A DNA stretch of 36,175 nt, taken from NCBI GenBank assembly GCA_944388135.1, contig CALXHP010000013.1:1-36175 (forward strand), written 5' to 3'. This document shows positions 1 through 6,666 of the stretch, in pieces. How positions within the stretch are numbered: position 1 is the first letter of the stretch; each line of letters begins with the position of its first letter. Source of the DNA: an uncultured Gemmiger sp. Its GTDB lineage: Bacteria > Bacillota > Clostridia > Oscillospirales > Ruminococcaceae. Under the pieces are notes generated by a model. The model was not told where the DNA came from. It saw nothing but the letters and a program-made list of their open reading frames with translations, and made no database searches. A program made the translations under genes and the position numbers.

Positions 1-251
1 CTCTGAACGGCCAGCAGCGTGTCCAGAATCTCCCGCTGCACCTCCGGCGTGTTGTCCTTTTGGTAGAGCGCGGTAAGGACTTCCAGCACCTGCCGGTAGT
101 CGGCGCCGGGCAGCTGGCGGGGCATCTGGTTGTGCAGCCGCATGCGAATGTATTGGGAGAGTGTCAGCCCGCATCGGGTGGCTGCCTGTTCAAACAGCTT
201 CTTTTCTTCCGGTGTCACCCGGATGTTCAGTTGCACGTTTCGAGTCAACAT
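1..251 (-). CDS. MobC-like plasmid mobilization relaxosome protein (partial)
   Basis: The gene is read leftward from ATG at 251 and runs off the window, so only the first 83 residues are seen. The N-terminus (MLTRNVQLNIRVTPEEKKLF) has the short beta strand followed by helices typical of ribbon-helix-helix relaxosome accessory proteins. The phrase around LTLSQYIRMRL is common in MobC-type proteins. Such proteins bind oriT and help the relaxase nick DNA. A GGAGGTGA ribosome-binding site lies a few bases upstream. The relaxase gene would be expected just beyond the left edge. The large inverted repeat at 335-446 lies upstream, where oriT is usually found. The family call is by pattern; a generic ribbon-helix-helix regulator is the alternative. 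Confidence 0.75.
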   Translation of the reverse strand, partial: MLTRNVQLNIRVTPEEKKLFEQAATRCGLTLSQYIRMRLHNQMPRQLPGADYRQVLEVLTALYQKDNTPEVQREILDTLLAVQ

Positions 252-334
252 AATTTCACCTCCATATAGCAAAAGACCGGGCATCCAGCGCAGGTGACAT
301 AAGAAAACAAAGGTTCTTAATGAACTGCGAAGCA

Positions 335-446
335 CCGCAGGGCCGCGTAAAGGCAGCAGATACTAGGCAGAGGGGCACCGCCATACTGGATGTATGTCGG
401 TGCCCCGATAACGAAGTAGATGCTGCTTTTACGTCAGGCCTTGCGG
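335..446. repeat. Large nested inverted repeat, candidate oriT
   Basis: Outer arms CCGCAGGGCC (335-344) and GGCCTTGCGG (437-446), then CGTAAAGGCAGCA (346-358) and TGCTGCTTTTACG (421-433), form a nearly continuous stem. Inside sits a second hairpin with arms GGGGCACCG (372-380) and CGGTGCCCC (398-406), prolonged by CATAC (382-386) and GTATG (392-396). The structure lies between a MobC-like gene and tnpV, the usual place for an origin of transfer in a mobilizable element. A structured RNA or a recombination site is the alternative. No known nick-site motif was recognised. Confidence 0.45.
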
Positions 447-636
447 CTTTGTTTTGTTATGGAGCCGCGCCAGGGCTCGGTCTTTGCATTGTTGCGTTGT
501 TGGATTTTCGGGGGTCATAGGGGCTGCGCCCCTTGCCAGCGTCCTGCGCTGGGGCGGCGTATGGCTTGCAAAAGCTATACAAAGCCAGTGCTCGTTACCC
601 CTGCGGACAGGTGTTTTTGTACGGACTGAAAAGGAA
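447..636. other. Intergenic region with two small hairpins
   Basis: No gene is supported here. Two perfect small inverted repeats stand next to each other: AGGGGC/GCCCCT (519-524, 528-533) and CCAGCG/CGCTGG (536-541, 547-552). Neither has a T-run on either strand, so they are not convincing terminators. They extend the repeat-rich zone between the mobilization gene and tnpV. Confidence 0.4.
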
Positions 637-999
637 TCACTCCAGCGCGTCCCCGTACAGAAGGTCCGGCAGGACCGCTTCCTCGGCTGCATTCTTGATT
701 GCATTCATGCGCCCTGCCCAGGCCAGCGGGTCGGCCCGTTTGAGGGCTTCATCCACGCCCTGCTGGCGGGCCATCCGGGTGATGGTGTCCTCCACCATCT
801 GCCGGGCTGTGGCGTCCACATCGGCCAGATGGCTGTGCAGCGTACCTTCCAGAAGCATGAGGTCGAACAGATCGGGGCGGTGCTCCCGGAGGAACTGCCG
901 CCGCAGTTCACCGTATTTGCCGATGGGCCGGGTATCGGTTTCAGGAAGAACCAGATCGGGAATGAGATAGCCGTTGATCTCGGTATAAGTCAGTTTCAT
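637..999 (-). CDS. tnpV: TnpV-like transposon-encoded protein
   Basis: A 120-residue protein starting MKLTYTEINGYLIPDLVLPE and containing IGKYGELRRQFLREHRP. This matches the TnpV family first described in Tn4451-type mobilizable transposons of clostridia. The molecular function of TnpV is unknown; it is used as a marker of such elements. A strong AAGGAGG site lies about 6 bases before the ATG. The gene begins 12 bases after the parB stop codon, so the two are very likely one transcription unit. The length fits the family and the frame is intact. Confidence 0.85.
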   Translation of the reverse strand: MKLTYTEINGYLIPDLVLPETDTRPIGKYGELRRQFLREHRPDLFDLMLLEGTLHSHLADVDATARQMVEDTITRMARQQGVDEALKRADPLAWAGRMNAIKNAAEEAVLPDLLYGDALE

Positions 1000-1011
1000 G
1001 GTGTGCCTCCT

Positions 1012-1896
1012 TCAGCGTTCCTGAGTGTCCTTGTTGTAGCCGCGTTTGTGCTGCCAGGTATGGAGCAGATGGAGAATGACCTGCTGCATCTGCTGCGGGG
1101 TGTAGTGCTTGGGAAAGTACCGCTGCACGTCCTCTTGGTTGAGGAAGAACTTCTGCCGCTGATTGGGCTTTTCCTCGGTGAGCAGGTGGTGCAGGTATTC
1201 GCGGGTCAGCGTTCCCGCCTGGCTCATCTGTTTGAGGGTGCGGGACTGGGTGAGGGACGGGGTAGCCTGACAGGCGTCCATCTCCTCTTTGAGCATCCGC
1301 TGGTGCTCCTCGGTCAGATAGGAGATCTCCACCGCCGGATTGAAGGCAATCTGGTATTCGTCTACCATCTGGAGGATGGAGGGGATCAAGTGAGTCAGAC
1401 GGATGTAACGCTGGACTTGTTTTCTGCTCTCTCCAGCATCTTCTGCAACTTGCTGGTCTGTACGTAACTTCGGGCCAAGTTGGCCCGAAGTTAAATCACT
1501 GCGGGCACCTTGATGTTTCATGGCTTCCATCTTCATCTTATAGGCAAACGCTTTCTCGCTGGGCAGGATATGCTCCCGCTGGATGTTGCTGTCTACCATC
1601 AGGATTACCGCCTCGTCGTCAGTCATATTCCGGACCAGCACCGGCAGTTCGGTGATGCCCAGAGCCTCGCAGGCGGCCTTGCGGCGGTGACCGCTGACGA
1701 TCTCGTAGCGGCCATCCCCACGGGGGCGGACCAGCAGCGGAGAGAGGACACCGTACTCCCGGATGCTTTCCTTCAGTTGTTCCATCTCCTCGCCGCTGGC
1801 CACCCGGAAGGGATGCCCCTGAAAGGGTTCCAGCAGACTGGCTGAAAGAGTAATTACTTTTTCAGTCTGTGGGTTTTGGGCTTGGTTTTCTGCCAT
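1012..1896 (-). CDS. ParB/RepB/Spo0J-family partition protein (mobile-element type)
   Basis: A 294-residue protein. The N-terminal ParB nuclease-like domain includes a box II-type motif VSGHRRKAACEALG near residues 65-80. A helix-turn-helix stretch (RTDQQVAEDAGESRKQVQRYIRL) follows in the middle. The C-terminal third is variable and hydrophilic. The ATG at 1896 is chosen because AAGGAGCG lies about 10 bases upstream and the family sequence starts there; an open frame continues to 2055 but looks non-coding. Proteins of this group on conjugative or mobilizable elements are thought to act in segregation or in control of element genes. No ParA partner is visible in the window. The upstream region (1931-2024) is dense in inverted repeats that could be its binding site. 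Confidence 0.88.
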   Translation of the reverse strand: MAENQAQNPQTEKVITLSASLLEPFQGHPFRVASGEEMEQLKESIREYGVLSPLLVRPRGDGRYEIVSGHRRKAACEALGITELPVLVRNMTDDEAVILMVDSNIQREHILPSEKAFAYKMKMEAMKHQGARSDLTSGQLGPKLRTDQQVAEDAGESRKQVQRYIRLTHLIPSILQMVDEYQIAFNPAVEISYLTEEHQRMLKEEMDACQATPSLTQSRTLKQMSQAGTLTREYLHHLLTEEKPNQRQKFFLNQEDVQRYFPKHYTPQQMQQVILHLLHTWQHKRGYNKDTQER

Positions 1897-1930
1897 GACA
1901 ATACGCTCCTTTTCTGTGTAGATTGAGGGC

Positions 1931-2024
1931 TTGCAAGAGGCGTTTTGTGCCCAAAAATGTATACGAAAAACCGGGTACATTTTCAGAAAATCCAGATTTT
2001 CCGGGCCCAAAATCGCCTTTTGAA
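1931..2024. repeat. Three sets of inverted repeats upstream of parB
   Basis: Outer arms (1931-1952 and 2003-2024) match at most positions with two single-base gaps. Between them lie AAAATGTA (1954-1961) with TACATTTT (1976-1983), and the compact palindrome GAAAATC-CA-GATTTTC (1986-2001). The set occupies the parB leader/promoter region. It could be a ParB binding site, an operator or part of the element end. It does not match the chromosomal parS consensus. Confidence 0.5.
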
Positions 2025-2038
2025 CAAAAAGTAGGCAT

Positions 2039-2078
2039 AAAAAATCCCCCTGCAACTGAAATCAGTAGCAGGGGGATT
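2039..2078 (-). terminator. Intrinsic terminator downstream of ppdK
   Basis: On the minus strand, the 11-bp stem AATCCCCCTGC/GCAGGGGGATT is extended by ACTGA/TCAGT inside the loop and followed by six Ts. It is oriented to end minus-strand transcription coming from ppdK and separates that transcript from parB. Confidence 0.85.
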
Positions 2079-2084
2079 GGCGTA

Positions 2085-2190
2085 TTACAGGTAGATCTCC
2101 AAGTCGATATCACGCCATCGGCTTGGCTTTATCACGCTGTTATGCGCTTTTTGGAATGCTTGCGCATCCTCTAAGCTGAGCGTGAGCTCC
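2085..2190 (-). pseudogene. Possible C-terminal gene remnant of unknown origin
   Basis: Between the ppdK stop (2206) and its terminator, a different minus-strand frame encodes ELTLSLEDAQAFQKAHNS and continues to DIDLEIYL and a TAA at 2085-2087. That stop is only 7 bases from the terminator stem. The residue mix looks protein-like and the codons (TTA, ATA, AAA, CGA) differ from those of ppdK. No start codon with a ribosome-binding site is present. It may be the tail of a gene lost when the neighbouring element or ppdK was rearranged, or simply an accidental open frame. The family is not recognised. Confidence 0.3.
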
Positions 2191-2205
2191 AAGAGTCCAA
2201 CGGTT

Positions 2206-4872
2206 TTACTTGCGAGGATTCTTGATAGCGGCCTGAGCAGCAGCCAGGCGAGCGATGGGCACACGGTAGGGAGAGCAGCTGACGTAGTCCAGACCAACAT
2301 TGTGGCAGAACTCGACGCTGGAGGGATCTCCGCCGTGCTCGCCGCAGATGCCCAGACCCAGGTTGGGGTTGGTCTCGCGGCCGTCGTGGGCAGCCATCTT
2401 GATCAGCTTGCCAACACCGACCTGATCGAGGTGCTGGAACGGATCGCTCTCGTAGATCTTGGTGTCGTAGTAGGCAGTCAGGAACTTGGCAGCGTCGTCA
2501 CGGCTGAAGCCGAAGGTCATCTGGGTCAGGTCGTTGGTGCCGAAGCTGAAGAAGTCGGCTTCCTTGGCGATCTGGCCAGCGGTCAGGGCAGCACGCGGGA
2601 TCTCGATCATGGTACCGATCTGGTACTTCATGTCAACGCCAGCCTCAGCGATGAGCTTGTCGGCAGTCTTGACAACGACATCCTTGACGTACTTGAGCTC
2701 CTTGACCTCGCCAACCAGAGGAATCATGATGTGCGGGGTGATCATCTTGCCGGTCTCGGCGCTGACCTTCAGGGCAGCCTTGATGACGGCGTTGGTCTGC
2801 ATCTCGGCGATTTCCGGATAGGTGACGCACAGACGGCAGCCACGATGGCCCATCATGGGGTTGAACTCGTGCAGGCTGACAACCACGTTGTTCAGCTCTT
2901 CGGTGGTCATGCCCATATCCTTGGCCAGAGCCTCGATCTCCTCGGGCTTGGTGGGCAGGAACTCATGCAGAGGCGGGTCCAGATAACGGATGGTCATCGG
3001 ACGGTCGCCCATGATGCGGTACATGGCGGTGAAGTCGGCCTCCTGATAGGGCTCGACCTTGGCCAGAGCGGTCTTGCGCTCTTCAACCGTACGGGCGCAG
3101 ATCATCTCACGGACAGCCTTGATGCGGTCCTCGGCGAAGAACATATGCTCGGTACGGCACAGACCGATGCCTTCAGCACCCATGTCGACGGCGTTCTGGG
3201 CGTCGCGCGGGTTGTCGGCGTTGGTCAGGACCTTCATCTGGCGGGCAGCGTCAGCCCAGCCCATGAAGCGCTTGAAGTTGGCGTTCTCGGTGGAAGCCAC
3301 AGTAGCGATCTGGCCTTCGTAGATGTTACCGGTGGAGCCATCGATGCTCATCCAGTCGCCCTCATGGAAGAGGTGGCCGTTGATGGTGATGGTCTTGGCA
3401 TCGTAGTCGATGACAACATCGTTGTCGTTGCCGCAGCCGGAAACACAGCAGGTGCCCATGCCACGAGCGACAACGGCGGCGTGGCTGGTCATACCGCCAC
3501 GGACGGTCAGGATGCCCTGAGAAACCTGCATACCGACGATATCTTCGGGGCTGGTTTCGAGACGGACCAGGACGATCTTCTTCCAGGCTTCGTCCTTGAC
3601 CTTTTCCTCGGCGTCCTCAGCAGAGAAGACAACGCGGCCGCAGGCAGATCCCGGAGAAGCAGCCAGGCCCTTGCCGATTGCCTCGGCAGCCTTCAGAGCG
3701 GCAGCGTCAAACTGGGGATGCAGCAGGGTGTCCAGCTGCTTGGGCTCGACGCGCAGAACAGCAGTCTGCTCGCTGATAACGCCCTCATCCACCAGGTCGC
3801 AGGCGATCTGCAGAGCAGCCTGGGCGGTACGCTTGCCGTTACGGGTCTGCAGCATGAAGAGCTTGCCATCCTCGATGGTGAACTCCATGTCCTGCATATC
3901 CTTGTAGTAGTTCTCGAGGCGGGTAGCGATCTCAACAAACTGATCGTAAACCTCGGGCATCTCCTCATGCAGCTTGCTGATGGGAGAAGGAGTACGGATG
4001 CCGGCCACGACGTCCTCGCCCTGAGCATTGATCAGGTACTCGCCCATGAGCTTCTTCTCGCCGGTGGCGGGGTTACGGGTGAAGGCAACACCGGTGCCGG
4101 AACGCATGCCGGAGTTACCGAACGCCATCTGCTGGACGTTGACGGCAGTGCCCCACTCGTAGGGGATCTCGTTCATCTTACGATACACATTGGCGCGGGG
4201 GTTGTCCCAGGAACGGAAGACGGCCTTGACGGCACCGATCAGCTGTTCCTTCGGGTCCTGCGGGAACTCGCTGCCCTGCTTCTCGCGATAGATCTGCTTG
4301 AACTCCTTGACGAGTTCCTTCAGGTCATCGGCAGTCAGCTCAACGTCCTGCTTGACGCCCTTGCGCTCCTTCATGGCGTCGATGCGCTCTTCGAAGAAGC
4401 TCTTGCCCAGCTCCATAACAACATCAGAATACATCTGGATGAAGCGGCGATAGCAGTCGTAAGCAAAACGGGGGTTATCGGTCTTCTTGGCCAGGCCCTC
4501 AACAGCCTGGTCGTTCAGGCCCAGGTTCAGGATGGTATCCATCATGCCGGGCATGGACTGACGGGCACCGGAACGGACGGAAACCAGCAGCGGGTTGTCC
4601 ACGGAGCCGAAGGTCTTGCCGGTCTGCTCCTCCAGAATGCCCATGTATTTGAAGATGTCCGCTTTGATCTCATCGTTGATCTCGCGGTTGTCGGCATAAT
4701 ACTGGGTGCAGGCTTCGGTGGTGATGGTGAAGCCCTGCGGAACCGGCATGCCGGCGTGGGTCATCTCGGCCAGGCCGGCGCCCTTGCCACCCAGAATGTT
4801 CTTCATGGTGGTCTGGTCGCCGCCGAAGGCGTCATGGCCCTCTTTGAACAGGTACAAGAATTTCTTGCTCAT
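2206..4872 (-). CDS. ppdK: Pyruvate, phosphate dikinase
   Basis: An 888-residue cytosolic enzyme that interconverts pyruvate, ATP and phosphate with phosphoenolpyruvate, AMP and pyrophosphate. The N-terminal nucleotide-binding domain starts MSKKFLYLF and includes the glycine-rich LGGKGAGLAEM. The swivelling phosphohistidine domain carries GGMTSHAAVVARGMG, with the catalytic His near residue 455. The C-terminal PEP/pyruvate barrel carries the Cys motif GLGICGEHGGD. Length is close to the usual 870-890. The ATG at 4872 has AGGTTAGT just upstream; the open frame continues to 5196 but is non-coding in appearance. It stands alone, with its own promoter and terminator, and two 12-bp direct repeats lie in the leader. 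Confidence 0.98.
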   Translation of the reverse strand: MSKKFLYLFKEGHDAFGGDQTTMKNILGGKGAGLAEMTHAGMPVPQGFTITTEACTQYYADNREINDEIKADIFKYMGILEEQTGKTFGSVDNPLLVSVRSGARQSMPGMMDTILNLGLNDQAVEGLAKKTDNPRFAYDCYRRFIQMYSDVVMELGKSFFEERIDAMKERKGVKQDVELTADDLKELVKEFKQIYREKQGSEFPQDPKEQLIGAVKAVFRSWDNPRANVYRKMNEIPYEWGTAVNVQQMAFGNSGMRSGTGVAFTRNPATGEKKLMGEYLINAQGEDVVAGIRTPSPISKLHEEMPEVYDQFVEIATRLENYYKDMQDMEFTIEDGKLFMLQTRNGKRTAQAALQIACDLVDEGVISEQTAVLRVEPKQLDTLLHPQFDAAALKAAEAIGKGLAASPGSACGRVVFSAEDAEEKVKDEAWKKIVLVRLETSPEDIVGMQVSQGILTVRGGMTSHAAVVARGMGTCCVSGCGNDNDVVIDYDAKTITINGHLFHEGDWMSIDGSTGNIYEGQIATVASTENANFKRFMGWADAARQMKVLTNADNPRDAQNAVDMGAEGIGLCRTEHMFFAEDRIKAVREMICARTVEERKTALAKVEPYQEADFTAMYRIMGDRPMTIRYLDPPLHEFLPTKPEEIEALAKDMGMTTEELNNVVVSLHEFNPMMGHRGCRLCVTYPEIAEMQTNAVIKAALKVSAETGKMITPHIMIPLVGEVKELKYVKDVVVKTADKLIAEAGVDMKYQIGTMIEIPRAALTAGQIAKEADFFSFGTNDLTQMTFGFSRDDAAKFLTAYYDTKIYESDPFQHLDQVGVGKLIKMAAHDGRETNPNLGLGICGEHGGDPSSVEFCHNVGLDYVSCSPYRVPIARLAAAQAAIKNPRK

Positions 4873-4894
4873 ACTAACCTCCCAAAAACGGTAA

Positions 4895-4926
4895 CGTGTT
4901 TGCATACAACGTTTCGTGTTTGCATA
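4895..4926 (-). promoter_or_regulatory. Tandem 12-bp repeats at the ppdK start site, candidate operator
   Basis: TATGCAAACACG (minus-strand sense) occurs twice, at 4915-4926 and 4895-4906, with starts exactly 20 bp apart, about two helical turns. The first copy lies just after the -10 box, over the likely transcription start; the second is in the leader. Further similarity continues 3' of each copy. This arrangement suits a repressor or other regulator of ppdK. The regulator is not known. Confidence 0.5.
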
Positions 4927-4930
4927 GTCC

Positions 4931-4959
4931 ATTATAACAGACCCTAAAAGGAATTTCCA
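4931..4959 (-). promoter_or_regulatory. ppdK promoter
   Basis: The minus strand has a perfect -10 TATAAT (4936-4931). The -35 is a weak TGGAAA (4959-4954), 17 bp upstream. The poor -35 suggests help from an activator or regulation through the adjacent repeats. Confidence 0.65.
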
Positions 4960-5024
4960 GTGGATTGTTAAAAAAATGCTCAATAGTTTGGCTGAAAAAC
5001 CAACAAACTTTTCTCCCCAGGGTA

Positions 5025-5053
5025 TTGCAATTTGCACAAAAAACGTGTACAAT
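5025..5053 (+). promoter_or_regulatory. Upstream promoter of the glmU-like gene
   Basis: TTGCAA (5025-5030), 17 bp, TACAAT (5048-5053). The predicted start, near 5060, is where the terminator-like hairpin begins. Confidence 0.6.
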
Positions 5054-5059
5054 ATACTG

Positions 5060-5099
5060 GGCGGAAAGTTCGGAAATTGTTCTGAACACCGCCTTTTTT
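5060..5099 (+). terminator. Start-proximal terminator or attenuator
   Basis: GGCGG (5060-5064) pairs with CCGCC (5089-5093). An inner 8-bp stem GTTCGGAA/TTCTGAAC has a 4-base loop, and six Ts (5094-5099) follow. It lies immediately downstream of one promoter and upstream of a second, so it should end most transcripts from the first unless read through. Confidence 0.7.
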
Positions 5100-5150
5100 G
5101 TTTCTTTTGTCGACTTGTTATTTTTCCTGTTTCCCGGCCCTTTTTTCGGG

Positions 5151-5179
5151 TTGCGAAATCGCCCTGTGTGGGGTACAAT
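5151..5179 (+). promoter_or_regulatory. Proximal promoter of the glmU-like gene
   Basis: TTGCGA (5151-5156), 17 bp, TACAAT (5174-5179). It lies about 37 bases before the start codon and downstream of the terminator hairpin, so it could supply constitutive expression. Confidence 0.7.
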
Positions 5180-5215
5180 AGCAGTATGGTTACCAATTAT
5201 AGAAGGGGGATTTTT

Positions 5216-5950
5216 ATGTCTACCGCCAAAGAAAAATTTGATCTGGCGCAGCAGCGTTACGCTGCCACCTTTGAGCGCCATCTGGATAACGGCGTGGAAT
5301 TTATCAGCCGTGATGTGTATATCGATCCTGAAGTGGAGATCGCGCCGGGAGCCACCATTCTGCCCGGATGCATCCTGCGGGGAAAGACCGTCATCGGTGC
5401 GGGGTGCGTTATCGGGCCCCATACCCTGCTGGAGGATACCGTCGTGGAAGAAGGCTCCACCATCAACGCCAGCCAGTGCTACCAGAGCCATATCGGTCCC
5501 AACAATAAGATCGGGCCGTTTACCCATATCCGCACCGGCACGAAAACCGCGGAGGGCTGCCATCTGGGAGCCTATGTGGAAACCAAAAATGCCGACTTCG
5601 CCGAAGGCAACACCGTCAGCCATCTGACCTATATCGGCGATACCACCGTGGGCAAATACTGCAATTTCGGCTGCGGTACCGTCACCTGCAACTACGACGG
5701 CGAAGGAAAGTTCCACACCACTATCGGGGATTACGTCTTTATCGGATGCAACACCAACCTAGTGGCCCCCGTCACGGTGGGAGATCACGCATTTACCGCT
5801 GCGGGCTCCACCATCGGCAAGGATGTGCCCGCCGGGGCGCTGGGCATCGAGCGGGCCAAGCAGGTCAACATCAACGCCTGGGGCGAACACAAACTGGAAA
5901 AATACATTGCCAAAAAGCAAAAGCTGGAGGCCGATAAGAAGAAAGGTTGA
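5216..5950 (+). CDS. Stand-alone GlmU-type glucosamine-1-phosphate acetyltransferase
   Basis: A 244-residue protein made of hexapeptide repeats (IGxGCVIGP, IGPNNKIGP, VGKYCNFGCG) that form a left-handed beta helix. It corresponds to the C-terminal half of GlmU. The GlmU signature HLTYIGD, with the catalytic His at residue 136, and TVTCNYDGEGKF are present. The likely reaction is acetyl-CoA transfer to glucosamine-1-phosphate, in UDP-GlcNAc supply for peptidoglycan. The N-terminal uridylyltransferase half is absent; a helical segment of about 30 residues replaces it. The ATG at 5216 follows AGGGGGA. It heads a tightly spaced run of genes to mfd. The substrate could be another sugar phosphate. 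Confidence 0.85.
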   Translation: MSTAKEKFDLAQQRYAATFERHLDNGVEFISRDVYIDPEVEIAPGATILPGCILRGKTVIGAGCVIGPHTLLEDTVVEEGSTINASQCYQSHIGPNNKIGPFTHIRTGTKTAEGCHLGAYVETKNADFAEGNTVSHLTYIGDTTVGKYCNFGCGTVTCNYDGEGKFHTTIGDYVFIGCNTNLVAPVTVGDHAFTAAGSTIGKDVPAGALGIERAKQVNINAWGEHKLEKYIAKKQKLEADKKKG

Positions 5951-5956
5951 TGAAAT

Positions 5957-6229
5957 ATGATGTCCGTCTGGCTCACGATCCTCGGCTATGTGGAAGCAGT
6001 GTGCACCTTTGATGCCGTGCAATACGGCGCAGCCATACAGCTGCTGCAAAAAGAAGGGATTTCCTGCCGCACACGGACTGTGAATTTCAGCAGCGCTTCC
6101 CGCCGCACCGGTACCCTGTATTCTATCGGTGAGCGGGTAGACCGCAACATTGAGTATCAGATTTTTGTAAAAAAGGCCGACCTGCCCAAGGCGCAGCTTG
6201 TGCTGCAGGGCAGACTGCATGATCTTTGA
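5957..6229 (+). CDS. Small conserved-looking protein of unknown function
   Basis: A 90-residue soluble protein, 6 bases after the glmU-like stop and with AAAGG about 10 bases before the ATG. The middle (FDAVQYGAAIQLLQKEGISCRTRTV) and the end (YQIFVKKADLPKAQLVLQGRL) suggest a small alpha/beta domain resembling DUF2007-like proteins, which act on paired short polypeptides. That resemblance is only by eye. A second in-frame ATG directly follows the first, so the start is uncertain by one codon. The tight spacing argues that it is a real gene in the operon. Confidence 0.7.
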   Translation: MMSVWLTILGYVEAVCTFDAVQYGAAIQLLQKEGISCRTRTVNFSSASRRTGTLYSIGERVDRNIEYQIFVKKADLPKAQLVLQGRLHDL

Positions 6230-6256
6230 TCTTCTTCCTTCTTAGAAAGGAGACCT

Positions 6257-6625
6257 ATGAAGTTTCTAGGCAATATTTTATGGTTTCTTCTGGGAGGTCT
6301 GGTCAGCGCCTTGAGCTGGGCCTTCGCGGGCGTGCTCTGGTGCATTACCATCATCGGCATTCCCGTGGGACTGCAATGCTTTAAATTTGCTTCGCTGAGC
6401 CTTTTCCCCTTCGGCAAGGATGTGCTGTACGGCGGGGGTGCGCCCTCACTGCTGCTGAATATTCTCTGGCTGGTGGTCTCCGGCCTGCCGCTGGCGTTCG
6501 CCCACGCCGCCTGGGGATGCCTGCTGTGCATTACCATTGTGGGAATTCCCTTCGGCTTGCAGTTTTTCAAACTGGCACGGCTGGCTCTTCTCCCCTTTGG
6601 CAGCCGAATCGTCGCAGTCGGGTAA
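6257..6625 (+). CDS. YccF-domain inner membrane protein
   Basis: A 122-residue protein with two copies of the YccF pattern: a hydrophobic stretch followed by WCITIIGIPVGLQCFKFASLSLFPFG and, later, LCITIVGIPFGLQFFKLARLALLPFG. The internal duplication and four hydrophobic segments are typical of the family, whose function is unknown. A strong AAAGGAG site lies about 6 bases before the ATG. It is the third gene of the plus-strand run. Confidence 0.9.
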   Translation: MKFLGNILWFLLGGLVSALSWAFAGVLWCITIIGIPVGLQCFKFASLSLFPFGKDVLYGGGAPSLLLNILWLVVSGLPLAFAHAAWGCLLCITIVGIPFGLQFFKLARLALLPFGSRIVAVG

Positions 6626-6666
6626 GGGAGATTTCCTCAATTCAACCAAGGAGTGTTTTATTTTTT

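Noticed and set aside
2182-4947. A 921-codon plus-strand open frame opposite ppdK
   Set aside because: It is the antisense shadow of ppdK. Its residue mix (repeated Asp/Gly/Leu/Ala/His) is typical of reversed GC-rich codons, and ppdK on the other strand is unmistakable.
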